From positions 1-64,000 of the forward strand of contig JAFGUF010000001.1 in the NCBI GenBank assembly GCA_016938675.1: 64,000 nt of DNA. The letters are read 5' to 3'. Positions 55,012 to 63,059 of this stretch are shown here, piece by piece. The notes beneath the pieces are model-generated. The model was not told where the DNA came from. It saw only the letters and a program-made list of their open reading frames with translations, and searched no databases. The stretch comes from Clostridia bacterium (GTDB lineage Bacteria; Bacillota; Clostridia; Christensenellales; UMGS416). A program made the position numbers and the translations under genes. Positions within the stretch are counted from its first letter, which is position 1; every line of letters begins with the position of its first letter.

Positions 55012-55832
55012 TTTATGCCTCCCACAAATCTGTCTTTTATCTTTTGATATTTTGCTGTGTATTCTTCTCTGTTGTCGTGGTGTGTTTCACCAATAATTAT
55101 TTTTCCTGTCAGCTCTTCATCTGTCATTGTTTCTGCTTTTTTTGAGTCAACCGCGTTGTCTTTCTGCCAGCGTATCATGTCCGGTGCCTTTCCCTTGTGG
55201 TTTTTACGCCCATAGTATGTTGGGCAGTTGCTCATGCAGTCAACTACTGAAAAACCTTTATGCAGCATGGCCCTTTCCATTAAGCGGATTGTTTTGTCCA
55301 CGTGGTACACTGACCCTCTGGCAACGAATGTAGCTCCTGAGTATTTAGCCAGGTCTGCTATATCGAAATCCTGGTCAATGTTTCCATATGGCGCTGTTGT
55401 GCCATAATCGTCCGTGGGCGTAGTGGGGGAGAACTGGCCGCCTGTCATGCCGTATATATTATTGTTAAATACAAAAACGGTAAGGTCTATGTTCCTGCGA
55501 GCAGCATGGATAAAATGGTTGCCGCCGATTGCCGCCGCATCGCCGTCTCCTGTTATAACTATGACCATAAGTTCGGGATTTGCCATCTTGATGCCTGTAG
55601 CTACAGCTATTGCACGACCGTGAGTAGTATGAATGGTGTTAAAGTCCATATACCCTGTTGCCCTTGAGGAACATCCAATGCCTGAAACTAGGCATATCTT
55701 GTCTTTATCAACATCTAGCTTATCAATAGCGCAGGCAATATCTTTCATCAATACGCCGTGGCCGCAGCCCGGGCAAAAGATGTGAGGCATCATATCCTTG
55801 CGGAAATATTTTTCGATAATTTCATGTGTCAT
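55008..55832 (-). CDS. korB: 2-oxoacid:ferredoxin oxidoreductase beta subunit (TPP)
   Basis: 274 residues. CPGCGHGVLMKDI and the thiamine-diphosphate site GDGDAAAIGGNHFIHAARRN ending in NNNIYGMTGGQ define it. It holds the TPP and cluster that oxidise the 2-oxoacid. It follows korA by one base. Confidence 0.94.
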   Translation of the reverse strand: MTHEIIEKYFRKDMMPHIFCPGCGHGVLMKDIACAIDKLDVDKDKICLVSGIGCSSRATGYMDFNTIHTTHGRAIAVATGIKMANPELMVIVITGDGDAAAIGGNHFIHAARRNIDLTVFVFNNNIYGMTGGQFSPTTPTDDYGTTAPYGNIDQDFDIADLAKYSGATFVARGSVYHVDKTIRLMERAMLHKGFSVVDCMSNCPTYYGRKNHKGKAPDMIRWQKDNAVDSKKAETMTDEELTGKIIIGETHHDNREEYTAKYQKIKDRFVGGIK

Positions 55833-55833
55833 A

Positions 55834-56970
55834 TCAAATTACCTCTTTTATTTTTGCGAGTATCTCATCGGGCATCAGGATAGTACCGTCAATTTTGCCT
55901 ATATGATGAACGCTGCAGCCATGCCTTGCGCAGCGCTTTACTTCATTTACTATTTGTCCGTTGTTAAGCTCGGCTACAAGTATGTGGTCAACCTTTTCTG
56001 ACAGTTTAGCTATTTGCTTTTCAGGGAAGGGCCAGATGGTAATCAACCGGAATAAACCAACGTCAATATTTTCTTCTTTTGCTTTGGTTATTGCCCTTTT
56101 TACGCTCCTTGCAGGGCCGCCAAAACATACAACGGCTATTTTTGCATTTTCAGGGATGCTTTCTTCAAAGGTTATTATATCGTCTCTGTTGTTTTCTATT
56201 TTATTAATAAGCCGATTTATCAGCTTGTTTGTTTTTTCGGAATTGGACGTCGGGTATCCGTGCTCATCATGAATAAGGCCTGTTATATGATATTTTCTTC
56301 CTGTGCCAAACGGAGGAATTGCCGGGGTCATTTCCTTGCCGTCTGCCTCATAGGGAAGCCACGTATCATCTCCTTCATCAGGGAGCTTGCGGTCAATTAT
56401 TTCTATGGATGATTTATCGGGGATCTCTATTCCTTCACGCATATGGCCCACCGATTCATCCATGAGGAAAATAACAGGTACTCTATACTTTTCAGAAAGG
56501 TTAAAACACCTGATTATAAGCTGATATGTTTCAAGCACGGAAGTAGGGGATATTACGATAATCGGATGGTCGCCGTGGGTTCCCCACTTAGCCTGCATCA
56601 CATCGCCCTGTGAAGGCGAAGTCGGAAGCCCGGTGGATGGCCCGCCGCGCTGAACATTGACGATAACACATGGCGTTTCGGTTATAGCAGCGTATCCGAT
56701 ATTTTCCTGCATTAAAGAGAACCCAGGGCCGCTTGTAGCAGTCATTGATTTAACACCGGCTACAGAACCGCCGATAATTGCGGCGATTGAGGCAATCTCA
56801 TCCTCCATCTGTATAAATGACCCCTGCTCCATAGGAAGGCGCAGAGCTGCAAGTTCGGCGATTTCCGTTGAAGGCGTAATTGGATAACCGGCATAGAACC
56901 TCATTCCGGCGACAAGAGCGCCTTCAAGGCATGCTTCATTCCCCTGCATAAGTACGCGTTTGCTGCTCAT
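55834..56970 (-). CDS. korA: 2-oxoacid:ferredoxin oxidoreductase alpha subunit
   Basis: About 378 residues. GYPITPSTEIAE is the PITPS motif seen in 2-oxoglutarate-type enzymes, followed by SGPGFSLMQENIGYA and a C-terminal domain with VAELNNGQ. I use the ATG at 56970, which follows GGAAGG; the ORF track start at 57060 lies inside the ferredoxin gene. It converts a 2-oxoacid, coenzyme A and ferredoxin to acyl-CoA, carbon dioxide and reduced ferredoxin; 2-oxoglutarate is the likely substrate given the mutase genes. Confidence 0.92.
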   Translation of the reverse strand: MSSKRVLMQGNEACLEGALVAGMRFYAGYPITPSTEIAELAALRLPMEQGSFIQMEDEIASIAAIIGGSVAGVKSMTATSGPGFSLMQENIGYAAITETPCVIVNVQRGGPSTGLPTSPSQGDVMQAKWGTHGDHPIIVISPTSVLETYQLIIRCFNLSEKYRVPVIFLMDESVGHMREGIEIPDKSSIEIIDRKLPDEGDDTWLPYEADGKEMTPAIPPFGTGRKYHITGLIHDEHGYPTSNSEKTNKLINRLINKIENNRDDIITFEESIPENAKIAVVCFGGPARSVKRAITKAKEENIDVGLFRLITIWPFPEKQIAKLSEKVDHILVAELNNGQIVNEVKRCARHGCSVHHIGKIDGTILMPDEILAKIKEVI

Positions 56971-56971
56971 A

Positions 56972-57178
56972 TCACTTACCTTCCTTCTCATTGAGATATA
57001 TGGCGTAATCGGGACAGAGCTTTTCACACATGCCGCAGCCAATGCAAAGAGTTTCATCAATAATATTTACTTTTTCATTTGATATATTTAAAACTGATTT
57101 AGGGCAAAATGCTACGCAGATTCCGCAGCCTTTGCATAAAGATTTATCCACAAAAAGTGTTTTTAACGTAGATGCCAA
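56972..57178 (-). CDS. korD: Ferredoxin (delta) subunit of the Kor complex
   Basis: 68 residues with two 4Fe-4S motifs, CKGCGICVAFCP and CIGCGMCEKLCP. Translation starts at a TTG (57178) with a strong GGAGGTG site. It is the first gene of the nine-gene operon and one base from korA; it passes electrons from the oxidoreductase to ferredoxin. Confidence 0.92.
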   Translation of the reverse strand: MASTLKTLFVDKSLCKGCGICVAFCPKSVLNISNEKVNIIDETLCIGCGMCEKLCPDYAIYLNEKEGK

Positions 57179-57240
57179 GATACCAGCACCTCCTACAAAT
57201 ATGTTATTTGCCTTTCCACGTGATATATTGTATCATTATA

Positions 57241-57295
57241 TTATCACAATCGATAACATCTATTAAGTCTACATAGGCACAACCTCAAGGTTGTG
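57241..57295. promoter_or_regulatory. Candidate LysR box and palindrome in the kor/LysR divergent gap
   Basis: TTATC-N6-GATAA (57241-57256) is a dyad of the T-N11-A type bound by LysR proteins. The perfect palindrome CACAACCT-CA-AGGTTGTG (57278-57295) lies eight bases or fewer before the AGGAGG of the LysR gene and could act as operator or mRNA hairpin that masks the ribosome site. Confidence 0.5.
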
Positions 57296-57307
57296 GCAGG
57301 AGGCAAT

Positions 57308-58282
57308 ATGAATTTCCTTACTCTGGAGTATTTTACTGTAGTAGCAGAGGAGCTAAATATCACAAAAGCAGCCGAAAGGCTCTACATTTCGCAGCAATCC
57401 CTTAGCAAACAAATAATAAGGCTTGAAGAGGAACTGGATGTAAAATTGTTTTACAGAACTCCTGTTTTTTCGCTGACTTTTGCAGGAAAAAGCTGCCTTA
57501 ACTGGTCCAGAAAAATTCTGGATATGAAGCGGCAGTTGGAAAGGGAGATGAGCGACATCAGCAACCACAAAACAGGCGACTTAAGAATAGGAGTGTCCCA
57601 CACAAGAGGCAGGGTGCTGCTGCCAAAAGTTTTGCCGGAGTTTAAACGGGACAACCCCCTTATAGATGTAACCATAAAGGAAGGTAACTCCAAGGAACTG
57701 GAGGAGTGGCTGCTGCATGGGCAGATAGACCTGCTTATAGGATTTTCACCTGTTACACTGGATGTTGCAGAGAGCGTTGATATACTTAAAGAGAGGCTCT
57801 TGCTTGTCGTACCTGAAAAATATTTTATGGAAGTTTTTCCTGATAATTATAATGAAAAGATAATGGAATTTGAGCACGGCATTGATGTAGAAGTCTTCAG
57901 CAAATTTCCATTCCTTATGATGACTCCCGGAAACAGGGTGCGCACACTGTTTGACAGGTATGTAAAAAGGCACAATCTGGACATCAATATTGTGCTGGAA
58001 ATTGAGAGCATAGAAACACTGCTGGCACTTGCATGCAAAGGCATGGGGATAACAGTGTATCCTGAAATGTTCGCCAAAAACCTATCGCCTCTATTGAATC
58101 ATGAAAAGACACTGGGAGCTTTGCTATTTCCCTTCAATGACAAACTAACCACGGGAAAGCTGGTTGTTGCATATCATAGGGAAAGGTACCTTCCTGAGGC
58201 AGCGCAGGATTTTATCAGGCTTTGCAGGGAAATAAAGAAAGAATTGAAGGAAAACAACATAGAAAACGGGCATCCGTTATAA
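57308..58282 (+). CDS. LysR family transcriptional regulator
   Basis: About 324 residues: an N-terminal helix-turn-helix (LNITKAAERLYISQQSLSKQIIRLEEEL) and a substrate-binding domain (LRIGVSHTRGRVLLPKVLPEF). The ATG at 57308 follows AGGAGG; the GTG at 57293 in the ORF track is in the palindrome. Divergent placement makes it the probable regulator of the kor-mmd-mcm operon; the inducer is unknown. Confidence 0.9.
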   Translation: MNFLTLEYFTVVAEELNITKAAERLYISQQSLSKQIIRLEEELDVKLFYRTPVFSLTFAGKSCLNWSRKILDMKRQLEREMSDISNHKTGDLRIGVSHTRGRVLLPKVLPEFKRDNPLIDVTIKEGNSKELEEWLLHGQIDLLIGFSPVTLDVAESVDILKERLLLVVPEKYFMEVFPDNYNEKIMEFEHGIDVEVFSKFPFLMMTPGNRVRTLFDRYVKRHNLDINIVLEIESIETLLALACKGMGITVYPEMFAKNLSPLLNHEKTLGALLFPFNDKLTTGKLVVAYHRERYLPEAAQDFIRLCREIKKELKENNIENGHPL

Positions 58283-58387
58283 AAATATTGTTTTATAAGG
58301 CTCTACAAATATTAAATTATAGACATGAATATAAAATAATATATAATAGTATATATGTGTTAAAACACACATTTAAGGAGGAAGATT

Positions 58388-58933
58388 ATGTACATAGCAA
58401 TAGGTATAGCAGTAGTTGTTTTAGGATGGGTTATGCTGTCATATAACGGCTTTATAAAGGGCAGGAACAAGGTAGAAGAGGCCTTCGCCACAATGGACGT
58501 ATACTTGAAGCAGCGTTATGACCTGATACCGAATCTTGTAGAGACTGTAAAAGGATATGCCAAGCATGAAGCTGACACATTGCAGAAAGTCGTGGAAGCG
58601 AGAAGCAAGGCAATGAACGCGAAATCATCAGACGAAACGATAGAAGAGGAAGCCAATCTGACACAGACATTGAAGTCGCTTTTTGCGCTTGCGGAAAACT
58701 ATCCTGATTTGAAGGCAAACTCTAGCTTTTTAAACCTTCAGAGCCAGCTGCAAAATATAGAGACAGACATTGCGCAGGCAAGGAAGTACTATAACGCTAT
58801 AGTAAGGAGCTACAATACAGGGGTTGAGTTATTCCCACAGTCTATAATTGCCGCTCTTTTCAAATTTGAAAGAAAGAAAATGTTTGAGGTATCAGACGAT
58901 ACTCAAAGAGAAAATGTAGCAGTTAAGTTTTAA
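58388..58933 (+). CDS. lemA: LemA family protein
   Basis: 181 residues: an N-terminal membrane helix then the LemA helical domain (YNGFIKGRNKVEEAFATMDVYLKQRYDLIPNLVETVKGYAKHE). Its role is unknown; LemA genes often sit beside DUF2207 or TPM genes, as here. AGGAGG precedes the ATG. It starts a three-gene unit. Confidence 0.92.
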   Translation: MYIAIGIAVVVLGWVMLSYNGFIKGRNKVEEAFATMDVYLKQRYDLIPNLVETVKGYAKHEADTLQKVVEARSKAMNAKSSDETIEEEANLTQTLKSLFALAENYPDLKANSSFLNLQSQLQNIETDIAQARKYYNAIVRSYNTGVELFPQSIIAALFKFERKKMFEVSDDTQRENVAVKF

Positions 58934-58947
58934 TTGCGGTGTACATA

Positions 58948-60954
58948 ATGAAAAAATCGATTAAAATTTTTGCGACACTCTTTATAATGCTGGTTCTTTT
59001 TGCGGGGCTTGGCACCACAGCCCATGCGGATGATAACTTTGTAATTGAAACATACCTTGTTATGATTGATGTTAACGAAGACAATACAATGGATATTGAA
59101 GAAATAATCTATGCTAATTTTGAGTACGCAAGCCACGGAATATACAGGCAGATTCCCTTGAAGGGCTTTTTTGAAAGATATGTTGATGATGAGCTGCTAA
59201 GCACTAAATACAATGCAAAAATTTCAGACATCGAAGTAATCAATCAAAAATATACTTCAAAAAGAGACGGCAATTACCAGAACATTAAAATCGGAGATAA
59301 AGACATACTCGTTGAAGGAATGCAGAAATATCACATAAAGTATACTTTGGATTTCGGAGATGACGGCATAGATGACTTTGATGAGTTCTATTTGAATATT
59401 ATAGGCACTGACTGGGGAACATATATAAATAAAGTCGGCGTTGTGATAAATATGCCGGATGAATTTGACGCGGAAAACATAGGAATAAGCACAGGCTATG
59501 CAGGCGAAAGCGGCAGTAATATAGTAAAATACAAGGTTGAAGATGAAAAGATAGTGATACATACAACCGATATATTATATCCCTATGAAGGCCTGACGGT
59601 GAGGATTGAACTGCCGGAAGGATACTTCATCAATGAAAGGCAAGGCATAAACTGGACAAGCATTTTCTATTACGGCACTTTGGCGTTGATTCTTTTGGTT
59701 ATATTTACGTGGCTGATTTACGGAAAAGATGAGAAACTATACCCCACAGTTGAGTTCTATCCGCCAAACGGGCTCTCGCCGGCGGAGGTGGGATATATTG
59801 TCGATGGATACGTGGACACGAAGGACGTGCTCAGTCTGCTTATATATTGGGCGGACAAAGGCTATATTAAGATTGCTGAAGCCAAAAAGAATGATTTTTA
59901 TATCATTAAGCTGAAACAGCTTGAAGGCGGAAGTGATTACTACGAGCAAAAACTTTTTTCAGGATTATTCAAAAGCAAGGTTAAAAGCGACTACGGCAAG
60001 CTGATAAAGCTGGCAGAGCAGAATGAAAATCTTAATTCTCTGCATAGTTACCTAATAGAAAAGCGGGCAAAAGGTGAGGAACTGGCATATATCAGGGTAA
60101 AAGACCTGCAGAATGTATTCTACTCAACAGTTGACGCAGTAAAGAGAAGCATCAAGGAAAAATACTCCAAAAAGTCGGGAAGCCGAATTTTCACAAGTGA
60201 ATCAATTTTGGCTAAGGTTCTTTCGTTTGCAGTGTCTACTTTGCCGGTTTTTATAGGCAACATTATTGTTAAATCAAAAAGTTCAATATATATGCAAGAC
60301 CATGTTATGGGAGGCCTGTTCTGGTGTGGTATGCTTCTGACGCTATTTATAATATTCGACCAGATAAACGCCCGCAGAAAAAGCATGAAGGTGACCGGAG
60401 TGTTAGCAGCAGGATTGGTGTTTACATTTCTATTTGCAGCATTTGGATTTGTAACAATTGCTATAATAGGGGACTACGCAGAAGGCGGAATGATAGGAGT
60501 AACAGCAACAGCTGCGACATTCATAATAGCGCTTTTCGCGTCCTTTATGGAGAAACGCACGCCTCAGGTGAGCAGGCTGCAGGAGAAGATATTGGGATTA
60601 AGGATGTTTCTTGTAGATGCTGAGCAGGACAGGATAGAAATGCTTGTTAATGAAAATCCGGACTATTTTTTCAATATTTTATCCTACGCCTATGTGCTTG
60701 GAGTAACCGACAAGTGGGCTAAGCAATTCGAAAAAATAATTATGGATAATCCGGACTGGTACTATAGTACCTCGATGAACACATATTTCAGGCCGACTGC
60801 ATTTACACGAAGCTTTACCAACAACGTAAACACAATGAGAACAACAATGACGTCTAGGCCGTCGTCATCCTCGTCAGGAGGCAGCGGAGGCTATTCAGGA
60901 GGCGGTGGTTTCTCAGGCGGCGGAGGCGGAGGAGGCGGCGGCGGAAGCTGGTAA
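58948..60954 (+). CDS. DUF2207 family membrane protein (tandem copy 1)
   Basis: About 668 residues: signal peptide ending at THAHA-like TTAHADD, an outer DUF2207 domain, a helix (ILLVIFTWLIYG) near residue 245, a cytoplasmic part with LSPAEVGYIVDG and LLIYWADKGYIKI, two or three more helices and a Gly tail ending GGGGGGGSW. I use the ATG at 58948, which follows GCGGTG. It lies 14 bases after lemA and is closely similar to the next gene. Confidence 0.88.
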   Translation: MKKSIKIFATLFIMLVLFAGLGTTAHADDNFVIETYLVMIDVNEDNTMDIEEIIYANFEYASHGIYRQIPLKGFFERYVDDELLSTKYNAKISDIEVINQKYTSKRDGNYQNIKIGDKDILVEGMQKYHIKYTLDFGDDGIDDFDEFYLNIIGTDWGTYINKVGVVINMPDEFDAENIGISTGYAGESGSNIVKYKVEDEKIVIHTTDILYPYEGLTVRIELPEGYFINERQGINWTSIFYYGTLALILLVIFTWLIYGKDEKLYPTVEFYPPNGLSPAEVGYIVDGYVDTKDVLSLLIYWADKGYIKIAEAKKNDFYIIKLKQLEGGSDYYEQKLFSGLFKSKVKSDYGKLIKLAEQNENLNSLHSYLIEKRAKGEELAYIRVKDLQNVFYSTVDAVKRSIKEKYSKKSGSRIFTSESILAKVLSFAVSTLPVFIGNIIVKSKSSIYMQDHVMGGLFWCGMLLTLFIIFDQINARRKSMKVTGVLAAGLVFTFLFAAFGFVTIAIIGDYAEGGMIGVTATAATFIIALFASFMEKRTPQVSRLQEKILGLRMFLVDAEQDRIEMLVNENPDYFFNILSYAYVLGVTDKWAKQFEKIIMDNPDWYYSTSMNTYFRPTAFTRSFTNNVNTMRTTMTSRPSSSSSGGSGGYSGGGGFSGGGGGGGGGGSW

Positions 60955-60976
60955 TTAAGATAGCGAAGGAATACAT

Positions 60977-62968
60977 ATGTACTACATAAAGATTAAGAAT
61001 ATAGTAATTGCTGCGCTTTGCATTATGATTGCTGCGATTCCATTAAGCAGCACCGCAAAAGCAGATGAATTTTTCACAATAGACGAGTATTACGTAAACG
61101 TTGAAGTGCTTGAAAACAATACAATGAAAATAGAAGAAATACTCTTTGTTAATTTCAGTTCATTAAGGCACGGTATATACAGAGAGATACCCCGAAGCGG
61201 ATATATGACAAGGACAATAGACGGCGAGGAAATGAGAACTAAGTACAGCGCTGTAATTTCTGATATATATGTTGAAGGATTCAATTACAAAGTATACAAC
61301 GAAGGAACAAACAAAGTAATAAAAATCGGCGATGAAGACAAAATGGTAAGCGGCATCCAGAAATATAGAATACTATATACTATGGATTTCGGCGATGACG
61401 GAATTGCAGACTTTGATGAAGTGTACCTAAACATAATAGGCAATTACTGGGATACTGTCATAAGAGAAGCATATATGACTGTAAAGATGCCTAAAGAATT
61501 TGACCCCGCAAAGCTTGGCGTATCAAGCGGATATGAGGGGATTGAAGGCAGCAACATAATTGACTACAAAGTTCTGGATAATAATTTTGTTTCAATGAGA
61601 ACAACCGATGCGCTTCATCCCTTTGAGGGCGTAAATATAAGAATAGAGCTTCCTGAAGGATACTTTACCGGAGAGAGAGTGCCATATGATTGGAGCAGAG
61701 TATATTACATAGCGACAGGAGCTCTGTTTTTGCTGATATTCTCATTATGGCTCGCATTCGGAAAGGATGAAAAAATATATCCGTCGGCAGAATTCTATCC
61801 GCCTGAGGGCATGACGCCTGCCGAGATAGGATACGCAGTTGATGGAACGGTTGATTCCAAAGATGTTCTCAGCCTGCTTATTTACTGGGCGGACAAAGGT
61901 TACATAAAAATAGAGGAAAGAACCAAAAGGGACTTCTACCTGATTCAGCTTAAGCAGCTGCCTCCCGATGCAGAGTATTATGAGCATGTAATGTTCGGCG
62001 AACTCTTCAGAAACAGATCTGTTATGCGAATATCCGATTTGCTAGGCGTATTTACAGGAAAAAATAATGTTAAAGATTTTGAAGAGGCACTTGATAATCA
62101 GGCAGCCAATAATGAATTATTGTCATATGTCAGGGTAAAAGACCTTGAAAATGTATTTTATACAACGATAAATTCAGTCAAATCCATGATCAGGGATAAA
62201 TATAAAGATAAAAGTGGCAGCAGAATATTTACACGCAAGTCAATTTTCGCGAAAGTAATTACCTTCATCCTGTTTGCGCTTCCGATATTCTTTGGAGTAA
62301 TTTTGATTAAGGGACGCAGCGTGGCAGACACCAGCTCGCTTTCCGCGGGAGCAATGTTTTTGACCATTGCAGTCATTATAGTTTTTGTTGTGCTGGATGC
62401 ACTAGTTAGAAGCTGGCACAGCACGAAAAAGGGAGTTAGGGCGTTAAAAGTTATTGTCATTGTTTTTGTTCTTCTGTGTCTATATGTAGGAGCAATGGCA
62501 GCTATTGTGTCATCGCCGGATGATGTGCCTTCAGGCTTTCTATCGGTTAGCGCATCATTCATAATGGGCATTATGGGGCTTTTCATGCATAAAAGAACGA
62601 CTGAGATGAACAAACTGCAGGAAAAGATACTGGGGCTAAAAATGTTCTTAAACAATGCTGAAAAGGACAGGATCAATACGCTTGTGAATGAAAACCCGGA
62701 GTACTTCTACAACATCCTTCCATATGCTTATGTGTTGGGTGTAACGGACAAATGGGCAAAGCAGTTCGAACATATATCTCTTCAGTCGCCGAGCTGGTAC
62801 AGCGGATATGTACCTATTGCTCATTTTTCAGCAACGGCTTTTGAATCATCATTGACCAGAGGCATTGGCTCAATGTCCAGCACAATGTCTTCGAGCCCGA
62901 GCTCATCGGGCGGAGGCGGAGGTTCATCAGGCGGCGGCGGAGGCGGCGGAGGCGGCGGAAGCTGGTAA
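60977..62968 (+). CDS. DUF2207 family membrane protein (tandem copy 2)
   Basis: 663 residues with the same layout as the previous gene and nearly identical blocks (LLIYWADKGYIKI, VLGVTDKWAKQFE, NENPEYFYNILPYAYVLG), indicating tandem duplication. The tail is GGGGGGGSW again. GAAGGA precedes the ATG, 22 bases after the first copy. The Gly codons are mostly GGC/GGA repeats. Confidence 0.88.
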   Translation: MYYIKIKNIVIAALCIMIAAIPLSSTAKADEFFTIDEYYVNVEVLENNTMKIEEILFVNFSSLRHGIYREIPRSGYMTRTIDGEEMRTKYSAVISDIYVEGFNYKVYNEGTNKVIKIGDEDKMVSGIQKYRILYTMDFGDDGIADFDEVYLNIIGNYWDTVIREAYMTVKMPKEFDPAKLGVSSGYEGIEGSNIIDYKVLDNNFVSMRTTDALHPFEGVNIRIELPEGYFTGERVPYDWSRVYYIATGALFLLIFSLWLAFGKDEKIYPSAEFYPPEGMTPAEIGYAVDGTVDSKDVLSLLIYWADKGYIKIEERTKRDFYLIQLKQLPPDAEYYEHVMFGELFRNRSVMRISDLLGVFTGKNNVKDFEEALDNQAANNELLSYVRVKDLENVFYTTINSVKSMIRDKYKDKSGSRIFTRKSIFAKVITFILFALPIFFGVILIKGRSVADTSSLSAGAMFLTIAVIIVFVVLDALVRSWHSTKKGVRALKVIVIVFVLLCLYVGAMAAIVSSPDDVPSGFLSVSASFIMGIMGLFMHKRTTEMNKLQEKILGLKMFLNNAEKDRINTLVNENPEYFYNILPYAYVLGVTDKWAKQFEHISLQSPSWYSGYVPIAHFSATAFESSLTRGIGSMSSTMSSSPSSSGGGGGSSGGGGGGGGGGSW

Positions 62969-62997
62969 ATATTACAGCAGCAAGTTATATTCTATCA

Positions 62998-63025
62998 TTG
63001 ATAATTTTCGTTCACATGATATAAT
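62998..63025 (+). promoter_or_regulatory. Candidate promoter of dnaX
   Basis: TTGATA (62998-63003), 16 bases, TATAAT (63020-63025), ending about 35 bases before the dnaX start. Confidence 0.65.
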
Positions 63026-63059
63026 TAGAATTGTATTTTTTGAGAATCAGGGGTAATTA

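Noticed and set aside
60890-62968. CRISPR or tandem repeat array in the GGC-rich ends
   Set aside because: The repeats are in-frame glycine codons of the protein tails, without spacers.
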